Positions 1 through 9,628 of a DNA stretch of 25,468 bases are shown in pieces. Made by a program: the position numbers and the translations under genes. The stretch is from DAOLOF01 sp964463605 (lineage in GTDB: Bacteria > Patescibacteriota > Microgenomatia > UBA1400 > PJMF01). Where the stretch lies: the NCBI GenBank assembly GCA_964463605.1, contig CAYXBZ010000008.1, forward strand, positions 1-25,468, read 5' to 3'. The notes under the pieces were generated by a model. That model had not been told where the DNA came from. It did no database searches and worked only from the letters and a program-made list of their open reading frames with translations. Every line of letters starts with the position of its first letter. Position 1 is the first letter of the stretch.

Positions 1-94
1 AAACCCCTCAGAAATGAGCTCATATCTAATATCATTACTAATTTGCGAATTTATTGATAGTTGGGTATTAAACAATGATATCAATTAATACCGA

Positions 95-124
95 TTGAGT
101 CAGTAAATACTAGCATGTTAGAAT
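95..124 (+). promoter_or_regulatory. Putative promoter of the penicillin-binding protein gene
   Basis: TTGAGT at 95-100 and TAGAAT at 119-124 are separated by 18 bp, and a TG at 116-117 gives an extended -10. The predicted transcription start falls near 131, only a few bases before the GTG at 134, so the mRNA would be nearly leaderless. No Shine-Dalgarno sequence precedes the GTG. This rests on motif matching only. Confidence 0.4.
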
Positions 125-133
125 TCGACAACC

Positions 134-2563
134 GTGGCCAAAAAAAAGCAGTCAAAAAAACCAGCATCTTTTTCAAAAAGTCCAGAAAAAATTAACATCG
201 ATGAGATTGCAGCATTCATTTCGGCTTTCTTATCTTATGTCAAGGGCTATATTAAGGCAATCAATCAATTTTTTAGCCTTGCCGTAAAACGAACTGCAAA
301 AAAATGGAAGCATACTAAACGATCAATTAAGAAACAAAATAAAGCGATGCTTCGTCTTGTTAATAAAAAATTTAAAATTGTTAATCGTTCTATCAAAAAA
401 ATAAAAAAGAACTTTCTTTTTAAATCTCAACGAAAAAGATTAAAGCTAAAGATTAAAAAAAGCTCCAAAAAATATCAAAAAAAATATAAAAAACAACTTC
501 AAGTAATAAAGTTGCTGTTATCAGCTCAATTTGGTTCGATTTATCTTTCTTTATTGATTTCTTTACTTATTTTAGGGGGAGCTTGGTGGACTTACTCCAA
601 TATTTTTCAAGATTTACCCAACCCCACCGAGCTTACCGAGAGATCTCAAATATTAACCACTCGAATTTTAGATAGGAATGGTAATCTGTTGTTTAGGATA
701 TACGAAGATGAGAATAGAACAATTGTCCCCCTATCTCAAATTTCTCAACACATGATTAATGCTACCATTTCTATCGAGGATCAAAGTTTTTACAATCATC
801 AGGGTTTTTCCATCAGGGGAATTTCTCGGGCAATTTGGGCAAACATCAGTCGAGATCGTTTAGAAGGCGGCTCGACTATTACTCAACAATTGGTTAAGAA
901 TAGGCTTCTTGATTCTGAAAGAACCGTTCAAAGAAAAATTAGGGAGTTAATTTTATCAATTCTGGTAGAGGGTACTTACTCAAAAGAAGAAATTCTCCAG
1001 ATGTATTTGAATCAGGTCTCCTACGGGGGATCAACCTATGGAGTTGAAGAAGCTGCCTGGAGGTATTTTAATAAACCAGCTAAAGAGCTAAATCTAGCTG
1101 AGAGTTCATTGTTAGCTGGTTTGCCTGCAGCTCCCTCGGTTTACACTCCTTTTGGCTCTAATCCTGAGTTGAGTTTGAGAAGGCAAGAAGAGGTGCTGCG
1201 ACGAATGGTTGAAGATGGATTTATCTCGATTGAAGAAGCTTATCATGCCAAACAAACTAAGTTGGAATTTAGACCAGATGTTATTGATATCCAAGCTCCT
1301 CACTTTGTGATGTATGTTAAAAAATTGCTGGTAGATAAATTTGGAGAGGATACTCTCAATAAAGGTGGGTTAGAGGTTAGAACTAGCCTCGATTTGAATT
1401 TGCAGCAACAGGCTCAAGCCATTGTGACTCAAGAGGTAGATAAGGTGAGACACCTCAGGATAAGCAATGGGGCGGCTCTCATCACTAATCCTAGCACCGG
1501 CGAAATATTAGCGATGGTTGGCAGCCGAAATTATTTTGATTTTGAGAATGATGGTCAAGTAAATGTTACTATTAGACCAAGACAGCCAGGTTCGTCTATT
1601 AAGCCCTTGGTGTATGCACTTGTTTTCGAGGCGGGAAAAAAACCTTGGGATACGATTGATGATACCCCCATTACTTATCAAATTCCAGGAAGCACGCCTT
1701 ATTCGCCTCGAAACTACGACGGTACTTTCAGAGGAACTGTAACTCTCAGACAGGCTTTGGCAAGTTCATACAATGTGCCGGCTGTTAAAACCTTGGCAAG
1801 TTTGGGAGTACAAAATATGGTTGAAAGAGGGAAAGAGATGGGGATCACTACCTGGACTGACAGTAGTAGGTTTGGCCTATCTTTAGCTTTGGGTGCTGGA
1901 GAAGTGTTGATGACTGATTTATCAGCAGTTTATGCAACCTTTGCTAACAATGGTTATACAGTTGAACTTGATCCCTTTATCGAGATAAGAGATCACGAGG
2001 GCGAGATACTTTATCGCAATCCTTGCTTCACCGATCCAGATATCTGCAAGCAGCTCCAGACAGTTGAGTCATTAGCTGCTTATCAAATCAATGATATTTT
2101 GTCAGACAATCGTGCTCGAGCTTCAACTTTTGGCGAGTTTTCCCAACTGTACATTCCACAGCAACAAGTGGCTGTTAAGACCGGTACCACAAACTCAATG
2201 AGAGATAACTGGACAATAGGATATACCAGTGATCGTTTAGTGGCGAGTTGGGTAGGAAATAACGATAATACTCCCATGAGCTTTGTTGCTAGCGGGGTCA
2301 CAGGAGCATCACCTATTTGGAATCAATTGATGAGATTGTTGCTTAATGACCAAAACCCTCATCAATTTGCTTTACCTGAAGAATTGGTTAAAGTTAGTAT
2401 TTGCGCTTCAACTGGAACCTTGCCTTGTGCAGAATGTCCACAGGTGATTGAAGAAATATTTATTGCGGGAGAAGAGCCAGTAGAGGCTTGCAATTGGCGC
2501 TACTTTGTTCAGGCTGAAACAGAACATCTATTGCCCATTGGAGAACGAGATAGAATTTTATGA
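134..2563 (+). CDS. Class A penicillin-binding protein (PBP1A-like glycosyltransferase/transpeptidase)
   Basis: Bifunctional peptidoglycan synthase that polymerises lipid II and cross-links stem peptides outside the membrane. The 809-residue product has a very lysine-rich cytoplasmic segment (about 1-128) and one membrane helix (about 129-152). A GT51 glycosyltransferase domain follows (about 170-345), with the IEDQSF motif holding catalytic E215 and GGSTITQQ at 245-252. The transpeptidase domain (about 440-735) has all three active-site motifs: S487-x-x-K490, S545-Y-N547 and K682-T-G-T. The C-terminal tail has four cysteines (near 757, 765, 768 and 786). The start is GTG, just after a promoter-like sequence. 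The gene converges on cmk with 5 bp between the stops. Family assignment is firm; the long basic N-terminus is unusual compared with textbook PBP1A. Confidence 0.95.
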   Translation: MAKKKQSKKPASFSKSPEKINIDEIAAFISAFLSYVKGYIKAINQFFSLAVKRTAKKWKHTKRSIKKQNKAMLRLVNKKFKIVNRSIKKIKKNFLFKSQRKRLKLKIKKSSKKYQKKYKKQLQVIKLLLSAQFGSIYLSLLISLLILGGAWWTYSNIFQDLPNPTELTERSQILTTRILDRNGNLLFRIYEDENRTIVPLSQISQHMINATISIEDQSFYNHQGFSIRGISRAIWANISRDRLEGGSTITQQLVKNRLLDSERTVQRKIRELILSILVEGTYSKEEILQMYLNQVSYGGSTYGVEEAAWRYFNKPAKELNLAESSLLAGLPAAPSVYTPFGSNPELSLRRQEEVLRRMVEDGFISIEEAYHAKQTKLEFRPDVIDIQAPHFVMYVKKLLVDKFGEDTLNKGGLEVRTSLDLNLQQQAQAIVTQEVDKVRHLRISNGAALITNPSTGEILAMVGSRNYFDFENDGQVNVTIRPRQPGSSIKPLVYALVFEAGKKPWDTIDDTPITYQIPGSTPYSPRNYDGTFRGTVTLRQALASSYNVPAVKTLASLGVQNMVERGKEMGITTWTDSSRFGLSLALGAGEVLMTDLSAVYATFANNGYTVELDPFIEIRDHEGEILYRNPCFTDPDICKQLQTVESLAAYQINDILSDNRARASTFGEFSQLYIPQQQVAVKTGTTNSMRDNWTIGYTSDRLVASWVGNNDNTPMSFVASGVTGASPIWNQLMRLLLNDQNPHQFALPEELVKVSICASTGTLPCAECPQVIEEIFIAGEEPVEACNWRYFVQAETEHLLPIGERDRIL

Positions 2564-2568
2564 TTGTT

Positions 2569-3309
2569 TCAAACAAACGAATCAGTCTCTTGAGTGTTTT
2601 TCAACATCAGTTTGACTTTGTCAGTAATCAGTTTAACCACTTGCTTGATAGAGAGATCGCTGGTATCAATAACCCAAGCGTCATCAATAATTTTAAGGGG
2701 ATCTGTGGCTCTATTCTGATCTCGATGATCTCTATCTTGAAGATCTTTGTATACTTCTTCAAATTCAAGATTTATTCCTTTTGTTAGTAATTCGAAATGA
2801 CGTCGTTTGGCTCTTACTACGTCGTTGGCTGTAAGAAAGATTTTTAAATTAGCATTTGGCAAAACTCGATAGGTAATGTCTCTACCTTCCATCACAACAT
2901 TTTGAGTGGAGGCAATGGCTTGCTGTTTTGAAACCAAAACTTCTCTGATCTCTGGATGAACTGCAACTCTTGAAGCTCCCTTGCTAACTTCCTCAGTACG
3001 AATTTTCCAGGATACATCTTCATTTTCTAAGATCACAGTGGTTAATCTTCCATCCTGCTCAAGAGAGTTTGGATTTCGCATAAAAATCTTGGCCTTCTTG
3101 ATTAAAGGAGCTAGAGAATTAGCATCATCTAAATCAATTTTTTTTCTAAGTCCAATGAGGGCAGCCACTCTATACATTGCTCCAGTATCAACATATAAAA
3201 ACCCCAACTCATCGGCTACAAGTCGTGACACAGTTCCCTTCCCGGCTGCAACTGGACCATCGATTGCAATTTGAAATGATGTGTTTGAAGGCGCGTTTAA
3301 GTTGGTCAT
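2569..3309 (-). CDS. cmk: Cytidylate kinase
   Basis: Transfers phosphate from ATP to CMP/dCMP to give CDP/dCDP, in cytosolic pyrimidine nucleotide salvage. From the ATG at 3309 the protein has 246 residues, near the usual length of about 225-230. A P-loop GPVAAGKGT lies near the N-terminus (about residues 18-26), followed by the DTGAMYR substrate motif. Further on are MEGRDI and a basic lid region with VRAKRRHFEL, all typical of Cmk. An in-frame TTG at 3360 would add 17 residues, but it lies before the conserved start of the fold, so the ATG is preferred. The gene runs convergently with the upstream penicillin-binding protein gene. Confidence 0.93.
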   Translation of the reverse strand: MTNLNAPSNTSFQIAIDGPVAAGKGTVSRLVADELGFLYVDTGAMYRVAALIGLRKKIDLDDANSLAPLIKKAKIFMRNPNSLEQDGRLTTVILENEDVSWKIRTEEVSKGASRVAVHPEIREVLVSKQQAIASTQNVVMEGRDITYRVLPNANLKIFLTANDVVRAKRRHFELLTKGINLEFEEVYKDLQDRDHRDQNRATDPLKIIDDAWVIDTSDLSIKQVVKLITDKVKLMLKNTQETDSFV

Positions 3310-3407
3310 TATACAATTCTTACCAGAGCACAAAGCAAGCACGATTTGATTGTTAAACAAATCTGATATCTTGGTGTTTTGGCACTTTCTACTTGTGAAA
3401 ATGCGAG

Positions 3408-3659
3408 CTACTTCTTTTTACTCTTTTTGGAAGATTTTCTTTTTTTAGTTTTAGTGTTTTTTTTCTTTGATTTTGATTTAGAACTTGAATCACATAACCA
3501 CTCATCTCTATCGGCTGTAATTAAACCACCCAAACCAACAACGATTAAAATGATTGGCCACAGGTTCCAAAAGTTGTGAGGCAGCATTCCCAAATTTGAG
3601 CTAAGCAGAACAAAGCCCATGATTGCTAAGGCTACTGGCCAGAATACATTTTTTGGCAT
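3408..3659 (-). CDS. Small LiaF/DUF5668-like membrane protein with a lysine-rich tail
   Basis: An 83-residue protein whose N-terminal half forms two hydrophobic helices separated by a short turn, the second being WPIILIVVGLGGLI. This resembles the small N-terminal transmembrane domain of LiaI/LiaF/DUF5668 proteins. The C-terminal 30 residues are almost all Lys and Ser and would lie in the cytoplasm or bind a polyanion. The ATG at 3659 is preceded by AAAGGA at good spacing, so it is chosen over an in-frame TTG at 3695. The function is not known. The domain resemblance comes from sequence pattern only. Confidence 0.65.
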   Translation of the reverse strand: MPKNVFWPVALAIMGFVLLSSNLGMLPHNFWNLWPIILIVVGLGGLITADRDEWLCDSSSKSKSKKKNTKTKKRKSSKKSKKK

Positions 3660-3781
3660 AAAAAGATCCTTTATTTTTAAGTTGGAGAGTATCAAGAAAT
3701 AAATCTCAACTCAATTGATAATTAACACTATTTAATCTTATTTGAAGAGTGAATTCAAGCAGGGATAATCTGACATTGGTG

Positions 3782-3803
3782 TTTTGATATGTTTATATCA
3801 AAA
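3782..3803 (-). terminator. AT-rich hairpin after the GT-C-like gene
   Basis: A perfect 9-bp inverted repeat (TTTTGATAT / ATATCAAAA) with a 4-base loop lies 39 bp beyond the stop of the 3842-5347 gene. No clear U-tract follows in the minus direction, so termination is only a possibility. It could instead be an operator for the downstream small membrane protein. Confidence 0.25.
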
Positions 3804-3841
3804 TTTGGGCTGAGTTCTGTTTAAAAAGGATTTAAGTTTAG

Positions 3842-5347
3842 TTAAACATCAAAATCATCATCTTTTTCCCAGATGATAATGTACTGATCTTCATAAATTT
3901 TCTTCCAGTCAGGATTATCGATCATATGTGTTATAAACTGTTTTGCCCAAGGAGTGATATCTCTTGCTCCAAAAACTACTAGCTTAAAATCATATTGATT
4001 AGCCACCTCTGTCCAAATTTCAGAATCCTGCTGCATGGGTATGTATGTATTTTGAAAAAAACTACTACTATAAGCTTCTGGTCTGTTATCAACAAAAACT
4101 TTATGTTTGGGATGTAGGTGGTAAATGAGATAACTTCCAAGATCGTAGTTGTTAAAAATGGGGCCTTGCTTTGAGGATTCTTTGATAAATGAGGCAGCTC
4201 GAGCTTCTTCAACAACTGGGCCTAGTTTTCTATTTGAAAAATTTATAGAAGGATTGATGATTCCAGCAAAAGTAAGTAAAAGAAACAGACCATAAAGTTG
4301 ACCCAAAAAAATCTTCATTAGTTTTGGTGGAAAATCAAAGGAAATTTTCTTCCTAATCTTTTCGTACTGTATGTTAAATAGTTTGGCTAATGTGGGAATA
4401 GTAAAAACAATCATCAGAGGAACGTTTCTTAGTGCCTGATATCCCAAAAATAAGCCTGTTAAAGAAAGAGTTTTTTCGAACCAATCTAACTCTCGAAAAT
4501 TCATCAAATAAAGAGGAATAAACATCAAGCTATAAACAGTAAACCAAATAAATCCAGAGTGATTAATGGCTTTCCAGAGAAAAAGAAGTGTCTGATTTTC
4601 TACAATGCTGTAACCATAATCGATTAAAATGTTGAATGGTTCAAGAAAGCCGCGAAAGAAGTTGGGATTAATTAAAGAGACAATAATAACCATTACTAGC
4701 AACCAACCTAGTTTTTTGCCAAGAGAGAATGAGACATGTGGGCTTTTCAATATAGCGGCACAGCTCCATGCAAGTCCGATTAAGAAGATGCCAAATATAA
4801 ACGAGATGTGTGTGTTTGCCCAAACAAGTTGTTGAATTAACAGCAGCGTCATTATTTTGGGAGAAAGAAAATCATTCTTCTGAATCTTTTTTAATTGCCA
4901 CAGGGTGTGCGCTGTGAATAGCAATCCGATACTCTCTGGCCTTATCTCCGTTCTCATCGATAAAAATATCACTGCAATCAAGCCCAACAAACTAGATATT
5001 AGTGGACTGCTGACATCCTCCATCATTTTGAGTAAAAAAAACAACACTACTAGCAGAATAAAAATATTAAATAGCTGCGGACCAGCTAAGCCTATTAGCT
5101 GATCTAGTAAATACACGATCACTCCAAAAAACCAGTGATGATTAATAAATTTTTGTTCAGGCATCGAGTATGAGTAGTGATTTTGAAATAACACCTGAGT
5201 GTTTCCTGATAACAACTCTCGACCATTTGCAATGTGTCTGCCAAGGTCAACCACAGTAAGTCTGATTGGATCAAGAAGATTAAAAGCGTAAATTAAAGCC
5301 AACAGCAGATAAAAGAAATAATGGCACTTTATTTTTTTGAAGAACAT
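3842..5347 (-). CDS. Polytopic membrane protein, GT-C glycosyltransferase-like
   Basis: A 501-residue protein with a hydrophobic N-terminal helix and then about ten or more predicted membrane helices. A short acidic/histidine segment (DLGRHIANG, about 34-42) lies in the first extracytoplasmic loop, and an NHHWFFG motif near residues 69-75. The soluble C-terminal part (about 395-501) contains NNYDLGSYLIYHL and VFVDNRPEAYS, and ends in a mixed alpha/beta segment. This layout recurs in uncharacterised bacterial GT39/GT-C-like membrane proteins that use polyprenyl-linked sugars. The acceptor and donor cannot be inferred. The gene follows smpB by 53 bp on the same strand, and a TATAGT-like -10 lies in that gap, so it may be transcribed separately. 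Confidence 0.6.
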   Translation of the reverse strand: MFFKKIKCHYFFYLLLALIYAFNLLDPIRLTVVDLGRHIANGRELLSGNTQVLFQNHYSYSMPEQKFINHHWFFGVIVYLLDQLIGLAGPQLFNIFILLVVLFFLLKMMEDVSSPLISSLLGLIAVIFLSMRTEIRPESIGLLFTAHTLWQLKKIQKNDFLSPKIMTLLLIQQLVWANTHISFIFGIFLIGLAWSCAAILKSPHVSFSLGKKLGWLLVMVIIVSLINPNFFRGFLEPFNILIDYGYSIVENQTLLFLWKAINHSGFIWFTVYSLMFIPLYLMNFRELDWFEKTLSLTGLFLGYQALRNVPLMIVFTIPTLAKLFNIQYEKIRKKISFDFPPKLMKIFLGQLYGLFLLLTFAGIINPSINFSNRKLGPVVEEARAASFIKESSKQGPIFNNYDLGSYLIYHLHPKHKVFVDNRPEAYSSSFFQNTYIPMQQDSEIWTEVANQYDFKLVVFGARDITPWAKQFITHMIDNPDWKKIYEDQYIIIWEKDDDFDV

Positions 5348-5400
5348 TCTAGTTTTAGGGTAACTAAACTATAATTTGGCGACAGTTCTGATAATCATAG

Positions 5401-5853
5401 TTAGATTTTTAAGTTTGATCGTTTAAACTCTTTTGACAGTTGTCTCTTTAAATCTCGTTTTTTAATCACTGCTCTTTTTTCAAACTCTTTTTTACCTTTT
5501 CCGGCTCCAATTTGTATCTTAATTCTGTTGTTTCTAAGAAAAATTTCCAGAGGAATAATAGTTAATTTTTTTTGATTGACAGCATCTATTAATTGATATA
5601 TCTCCTTTTTTGTGAGTAATAATTTTCTTGTCTTTTTTGGATCATAATCTTCTAAGTTGCTATAACGATATGGATTAATTCTGGCGTTAATTAGCCAGGC
5701 TTCTTGATCAATTATCTTGATGTAAGAACCTTCTAGACTCCCTTGTTTTAATCTCAGGCTTTTAACTTCATGACCAGCTAAAACCAGACCTGCTTCCCAA
5801 GTATTTTTTATGACATAGTCATGTTTAGCTCGACGATTTTTTACCAACAACAT
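5401..5853 (-). CDS. smpB: SsrA-binding protein SmpB
   Basis: Binds tmRNA and brings it to stalled ribosomes for trans-translation. The 150-residue length matches the family. The N-terminal NRRAKHDYVI, the GHEVKSLR segment of the OB-like fold (about 28-35), the DPKKTRKLLL motif (about 71-80) and a basic C-terminal tail are all characteristic. The ATG at 5853 begins directly at the conserved N-terminus; no strong Shine-Dalgarno sequence is visible. I did not find a tmRNA gene in this window. The 182 bp upstream to the next gene hold no recognisable gene. Confidence 0.95.
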   Translation of the reverse strand: MLLVKNRRAKHDYVIKNTWEAGLVLAGHEVKSLRLKQGSLEGSYIKIIDQEAWLINARINPYRYSNLEDYDPKKTRKLLLTKKEIYQLIDAVNQKKLTIIPLEIFLRNNRIKIQIGAGKGKKEFEKRAVIKKRDLKRQLSKEFKRSNLKI

Positions 5854-6035
5854 CTTTATTTAATTCATTTATATACTAAGAATTCATTCCTATTGTACCA
5901 GGAAAAATTTAAGTTATTTTTTATTTGGGATGGGTGACGAAGCTAAATAAGTTTGGCGAAACTTGATAATTGTGAGTTTCAATTACTTTTGTCTTTGCTT
6001 TGAAAAAACTACTGTGTTGAGAAGAATCGCTATAA

Positions 6036-8411
6036 TCAGAGTTGAATCTGATAAACAATTGAGCCACTTACCACAAATGCTTTCCCCACTTCTTCATTTA
6101 CCTCAACATGAGTAGTTGCAGCTAAAGAGGGGCTGACTATCTGTCGAACAAACTCTCCAGATTTGCTAAGAATTATTAGCCTATTTTTGGCCGACTCTAA
6201 AATGTATAGGTTTTCTGAATTTTGAGTTGTGTAAATGTTTATTGAGCTTCCAAGTGGATCGTCCAGACCTCGTATTTCAAATTCAAGAGGGGCGCCTCTT
6301 TCCAACCTAAAAATTTCTCCGTTGTTGCTCGTAAGCCATATTTGACCGTCAACAGTCATCGAGGTAATACTTGCAAACTCAATTCCCTGTGAGCTTGCAA
6401 CCCATCCAATCGGATCTGATAACTCGTTTTCTCTCACGATGTAGCGAAAAATATTTCTTCTTAAAGGATTAAGCACGTAAAGAAATCCTTCATAATAATC
6501 TATAAAAATACTCTCTCGATCAGAATCGCCCTCTTCTTTAATGAGTAATGGATTTTCATTCCAACTAAGTTCTTCTAGATTATTGATTCCATCTAAGGAC
6601 AATAAATATATGCCAGAGTTAAGGATAAATAAATTATCAGGAGCCGCAGTAAAATCAGCTATTTCCAGTTCTTCTTCAAGTGATATGCGGTGTGATTCTC
6701 CAGTAGCAGCTGACAGTGCAATTAGTTGATTTTGCTGTTTATCAATAAAGAATAGAAATTGATCATTACTAGCTGTGGCTGAAGTAATAAAGTTGGGGAA
6801 TACTTCTCTCAAGTCAAGAAAAATGTCTAGCGTCGATAGCTCTACTTGACCATCAATCTCATTGTAGTATTCCTGAGCCGACAAAATAAACTCTTCAAAC
6901 TCGCGTCGAGTGAGTCGTGGATTGCCCAAATCTTTTTGAGTTGCTAGAGCTGTTTCGATGGCTTGAGCCGCTAAATCTCTAGCTTGAAGCATATCCTCAT
7001 TTTCAAGCGATCTTGCTTGATCCAACAATTCTTGGGCTGGTTCAAGCTCTTGTTGAATCTGTTTTTTTTGATTCGAAATCGATGCCGAAACAAAGTTAAA
7101 GGTGAATGCGATCAGCAAAACAACAGTCAGGATGACTGCCACTTTTCTTTTTTTTAGGCTGTTTGTTTTCCCTAAATATATTTCTTGTGGTTTCGAAAAT
7201 GATTTGATGAGATTGGCGGCGTTGAATTTATTCTTGAGTTTTGGCCATTGAGCAATGATTTTGGAAAATCTGGTTGCTTTGCTTGGTGTCTCTTTAAACT
7301 GAATTGAATTAGAATCAAACTCTTTTTGCTCCGATGTTCGACTGACTTTTTCTTTCACTTGAGAGAATTTGCTTTTAACAGTTTGCCCTATTTTGGTAAA
7401 AATAGTCTTGAATTTTTCTGCTCCTTGTTTTGTGAATTTTTTAATTGGCTCGAGGCTGATTTTAATCTTAATCTCTTTTTGTTCCTCTGTAGCTTTTTCT
7501 TCATTTAATTTTGAAAAAATTTTCTCGTTTCTTATTGAGCTCTCATTATCTCTTGACCCAGTTGTTTCAACCGGTTTTTCAATCTTGTTGAACTTGTCTG
7601 GCGTATTGGTTTTATTAAGGTTGTCATCAAGTTGATTCTCTACTTTCTTATTGACGGGGAGTGACTCATTATTTGTTTTTTCAACAAGCTTTTTTTTGGT
7701 TTCATTGATCTTGGTCCTATCAGTGTTGGTCACATCAGCATCGGTTGAATCTGTGATAGCTGAGCTAAGAGGACGTGTCTGGACATCAACTAAGTTCTGC
7801 TTTTCTTTTTTTGGCAAAACTTGTGGTTGATCTATTGCTTCAATCTTAATAATGCAGCTGGCAAATAGCGAACTATCTACTAGCATTCTTACTTTTTGAG
7901 TTAAGTTAGAGGCTATGGCATCTGGTGAAAGCTCAGCTCTAAAGAGTTGTTTGATTGATTGCTCGAGTTGTTCTGTTTGACTTGTGCCTAATATGAACTC
8001 ATCGTCTTGGGTAAGTGATCCCTCGATGATATTAATTTCTTTATTTGAATGAAGAATAGTTCCAATCTTATTGTGTCTTTTTAAAAGAATTTGACCTTGA
8101 TAAGTTGCTAAAGTTGTTTTTGGTTGAATATCACCTTGTTTGATTTGAGGAAAGCCAATTAATGCAAGGCTGGGAGAGACATCAAGCTCTCTAGCTTTCT
8201 TGAGTAAATCAAGGATTAAGTTATGAACTGCGGTGGCAGAAAGATCTTTTTGACTTTCAAGAAGCTGCGCCAAATCAAAGCCAATATTTTTAGCGTTATT
8301 GCCTTTAACACCAAGCGCGCAAATGAGTTGATAATTAGGTGAAAAAACAAGCTGAGACCAACTATTCTCGAGAGGGGATCCCACAACTGAGGCCACTTTT
8401 ATTTGATGCAT
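6036..8411 (-). CDS. Single-pass membrane protein: PPM-phosphatase-like N-domain, charged linker, coiled coil and predicted beta-propeller
   Basis: From the ATG at 8411 the product has 791 residues; an in-frame TTG at 8420 would add three. Residues about 1-195 form a globular domain that loosely recalls bacterial PPM-like domains, but I cannot point to metal-binding Asp motifs, so this is tentative. Residues about 200-420 are a Lys/Glu/Asn/Thr-rich, low-complexity linker. One membrane helix follows (about 425-445), then a Gln/Glu-rich coiled coil (about 448-500). The C-terminal 270 residues consist of repeated short beta-strand units such as NLFILNSGIYLLSLDG and GFLYVLNPLRRNIF, suggesting an extracytoplasmic propeller. 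The gene lies 84 bp downstream of tsaD on the same strand. Function is unknown; sensing or scaffolding across the membrane is inference. Confidence 0.6.
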   Translation of the reverse strand: MHQIKVASVVGSPLENSWSQLVFSPNYQLICALGVKGNNAKNIGFDLAQLLESQKDLSATAVHNLILDLLKKARELDVSPSLALIGFPQIKQGDIQPKTTLATYQGQILLKRHNKIGTILHSNKEINIIEGSLTQDDEFILGTSQTEQLEQSIKQLFRAELSPDAIASNLTQKVRMLVDSSLFASCIIKIEAIDQPQVLPKKEKQNLVDVQTRPLSSAITDSTDADVTNTDRTKINETKKKLVEKTNNESLPVNKKVENQLDDNLNKTNTPDKFNKIEKPVETTGSRDNESSIRNEKIFSKLNEEKATEEQKEIKIKISLEPIKKFTKQGAEKFKTIFTKIGQTVKSKFSQVKEKVSRTSEQKEFDSNSIQFKETPSKATRFSKIIAQWPKLKNKFNAANLIKSFSKPQEIYLGKTNSLKKRKVAVILTVVLLIAFTFNFVSASISNQKKQIQQELEPAQELLDQARSLENEDMLQARDLAAQAIETALATQKDLGNPRLTRREFEEFILSAQEYYNEIDGQVELSTLDIFLDLREVFPNFITSATASNDQFLFFIDKQQNQLIALSAATGESHRISLEEELEIADFTAAPDNLFILNSGIYLLSLDGINNLEELSWNENPLLIKEEGDSDRESIFIDYYEGFLYVLNPLRRNIFRYIVRENELSDPIGWVASSQGIEFASITSMTVDGQIWLTSNNGEIFRLERGAPLEFEIRGLDDPLGSSINIYTTQNSENLYILESAKNRLIILSKSGEFVRQIVSPSLAATTHVEVNEEVGKAFVVSGSIVYQIQL

Positions 8412-8494
8412 GTTGAGCAATAACTATTTTATTTGATATTGCTTACCTATTCTAACAGTTTCGATAGAGTAAGACTACTTTTTATGTAGTGATT

Positions 8495-9604
8495 TTATAG
8501 ATTCCAGCTTGGTTGACGGTCTAATTTTTTATTTGGCTGAGCCTGATTGTGCATTATTCGCAATCCTATTGTTATCCCAATCATGGCTGCGTTATCAGAA
8601 CAAAGTCTTTTTTCATAAGGGGTGATGAGGCGAAGACGATGCTGACGCAACACTTTTCTAATCTCTTTTCTCAGAGCAATATTGCTTGCAACACCTCCTC
8701 CCAACCAAACTTCTGTGTAGTTTGGGGATAGGTTGCTTGAAGCTTCATCTTGCAACAATTTATTAAGTTTGTAACAAAGATGTCTAAAAGCAGCTTGTTG
8801 GAATGAGGCGCAAAAATCAAAAATGTCTTGTTTACTGAGGCTGTCAACTTTGTTTTGCTCATTTTTTTCTTTAATCAGCTTGCTAGCGGCAGTTTTGAGT
8901 CCTGAATAACTCAGATTAAAATCTTTCACGCTCGTCATTGGTAGCGGAAAGTCATATCGACCCTTGTTGCCATGTTTTGCAAGCTTTTCAATGACTGCTC
9001 CAGCAGGATAGCCAAGATCAAGCATTCTTCCAACTTTATCAAGAGCTTCTCCCAGAGCATCATCTACAGTTTCTCCCAATACTTGGTATTTGCCAATTTG
9101 ATTAATTCTGACAAATTGAGAATGACCTCCAGAAACAATAATTCCCAAAGCAGGAAATCTGTTCGTAACTTGGCTGGAGTTTTTTTTTATGATGCTGTGT
9201 TTTCTACTATTTCTTTGAGCCAAAACCGACAGCAGGTGAGCCTCAAGATGATTGATGCCATATAAAGGTTTGTGATGCGCAACTGCTAGCTTTTGTGCAT
9301 ACTCGATTCCAACCTCAAGAGCAGGAGCAAGCCCCGGTCCTTGGGTTACACCGATGGCATCGATCAATCTAAAATCAATTCTTGCTTGATCCAAAGCTTT
9401 TTTTACAGTGGGAGCAATATTTTCCTGGTGGGCCTGTTTGGCAAGAGTGGGAAATACACCTCCATAGGGTTGGTGAATCTGAGTTTGTGAGGCAATAATA
9501 TTTGATAATACAACTCTTCCTTGTACCACTGCAGCCGAGGTTTCATCGCATGAGGTGTCGATAGCTAAAATCAGAGGTGGTGAGTGATGAGTGTTATTTT
9601 TCAT
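8495..9604 (-). CDS. tsaD: tRNA N6-threonylcarbamoyladenosine transferase TsaD
   Basis: Catalytic subunit that transfers threonylcarbamoyl from TC-AMP to A37 of ANN-decoding tRNAs. The 369-residue protein starts with LAIDTSCDETSAA, the ASKHA-fold phosphate motif. It continues with VTQGPGLAPAL and with HLEAH, whose H119 and H123 are the metal ligands. VSGGHSQFV, the FNLSYSGLKTA segment and GGVASNIALRKEI follow, all diagnostic of the TsaD/Kae1 family. It lies 24 bp downstream of the TsaC-TsaE fusion on the same strand, so the two t6A genes probably share a transcript. TsaB, the usual partner, is not seen here. Confidence 0.95.
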   Translation of the reverse strand: MKNNTHHSPPLILAIDTSCDETSAAVVQGRVVLSNIIASQTQIHQPYGGVFPTLAKQAHQENIAPTVKKALDQARIDFRLIDAIGVTQGPGLAPALEVGIEYAQKLAVAHHKPLYGINHLEAHLLSVLAQRNSRKHSIIKKNSSQVTNRFPALGIIVSGGHSQFVRINQIGKYQVLGETVDDALGEALDKVGRMLDLGYPAGAVIEKLAKHGNKGRYDFPLPMTSVKDFNLSYSGLKTAASKLIKEKNEQNKVDSLSKQDIFDFCASFQQAAFRHLCYKLNKLLQDEASSNLSPNYTEVWLGGGVASNIALRKEIRKVLRQHRLRLITPYEKRLCSDNAAMIGITIGLRIMHNQAQPNKKLDRQPSWNL

Positions 9605-9628
9605 TGATCAACTATTTTCTTAGCTAAA

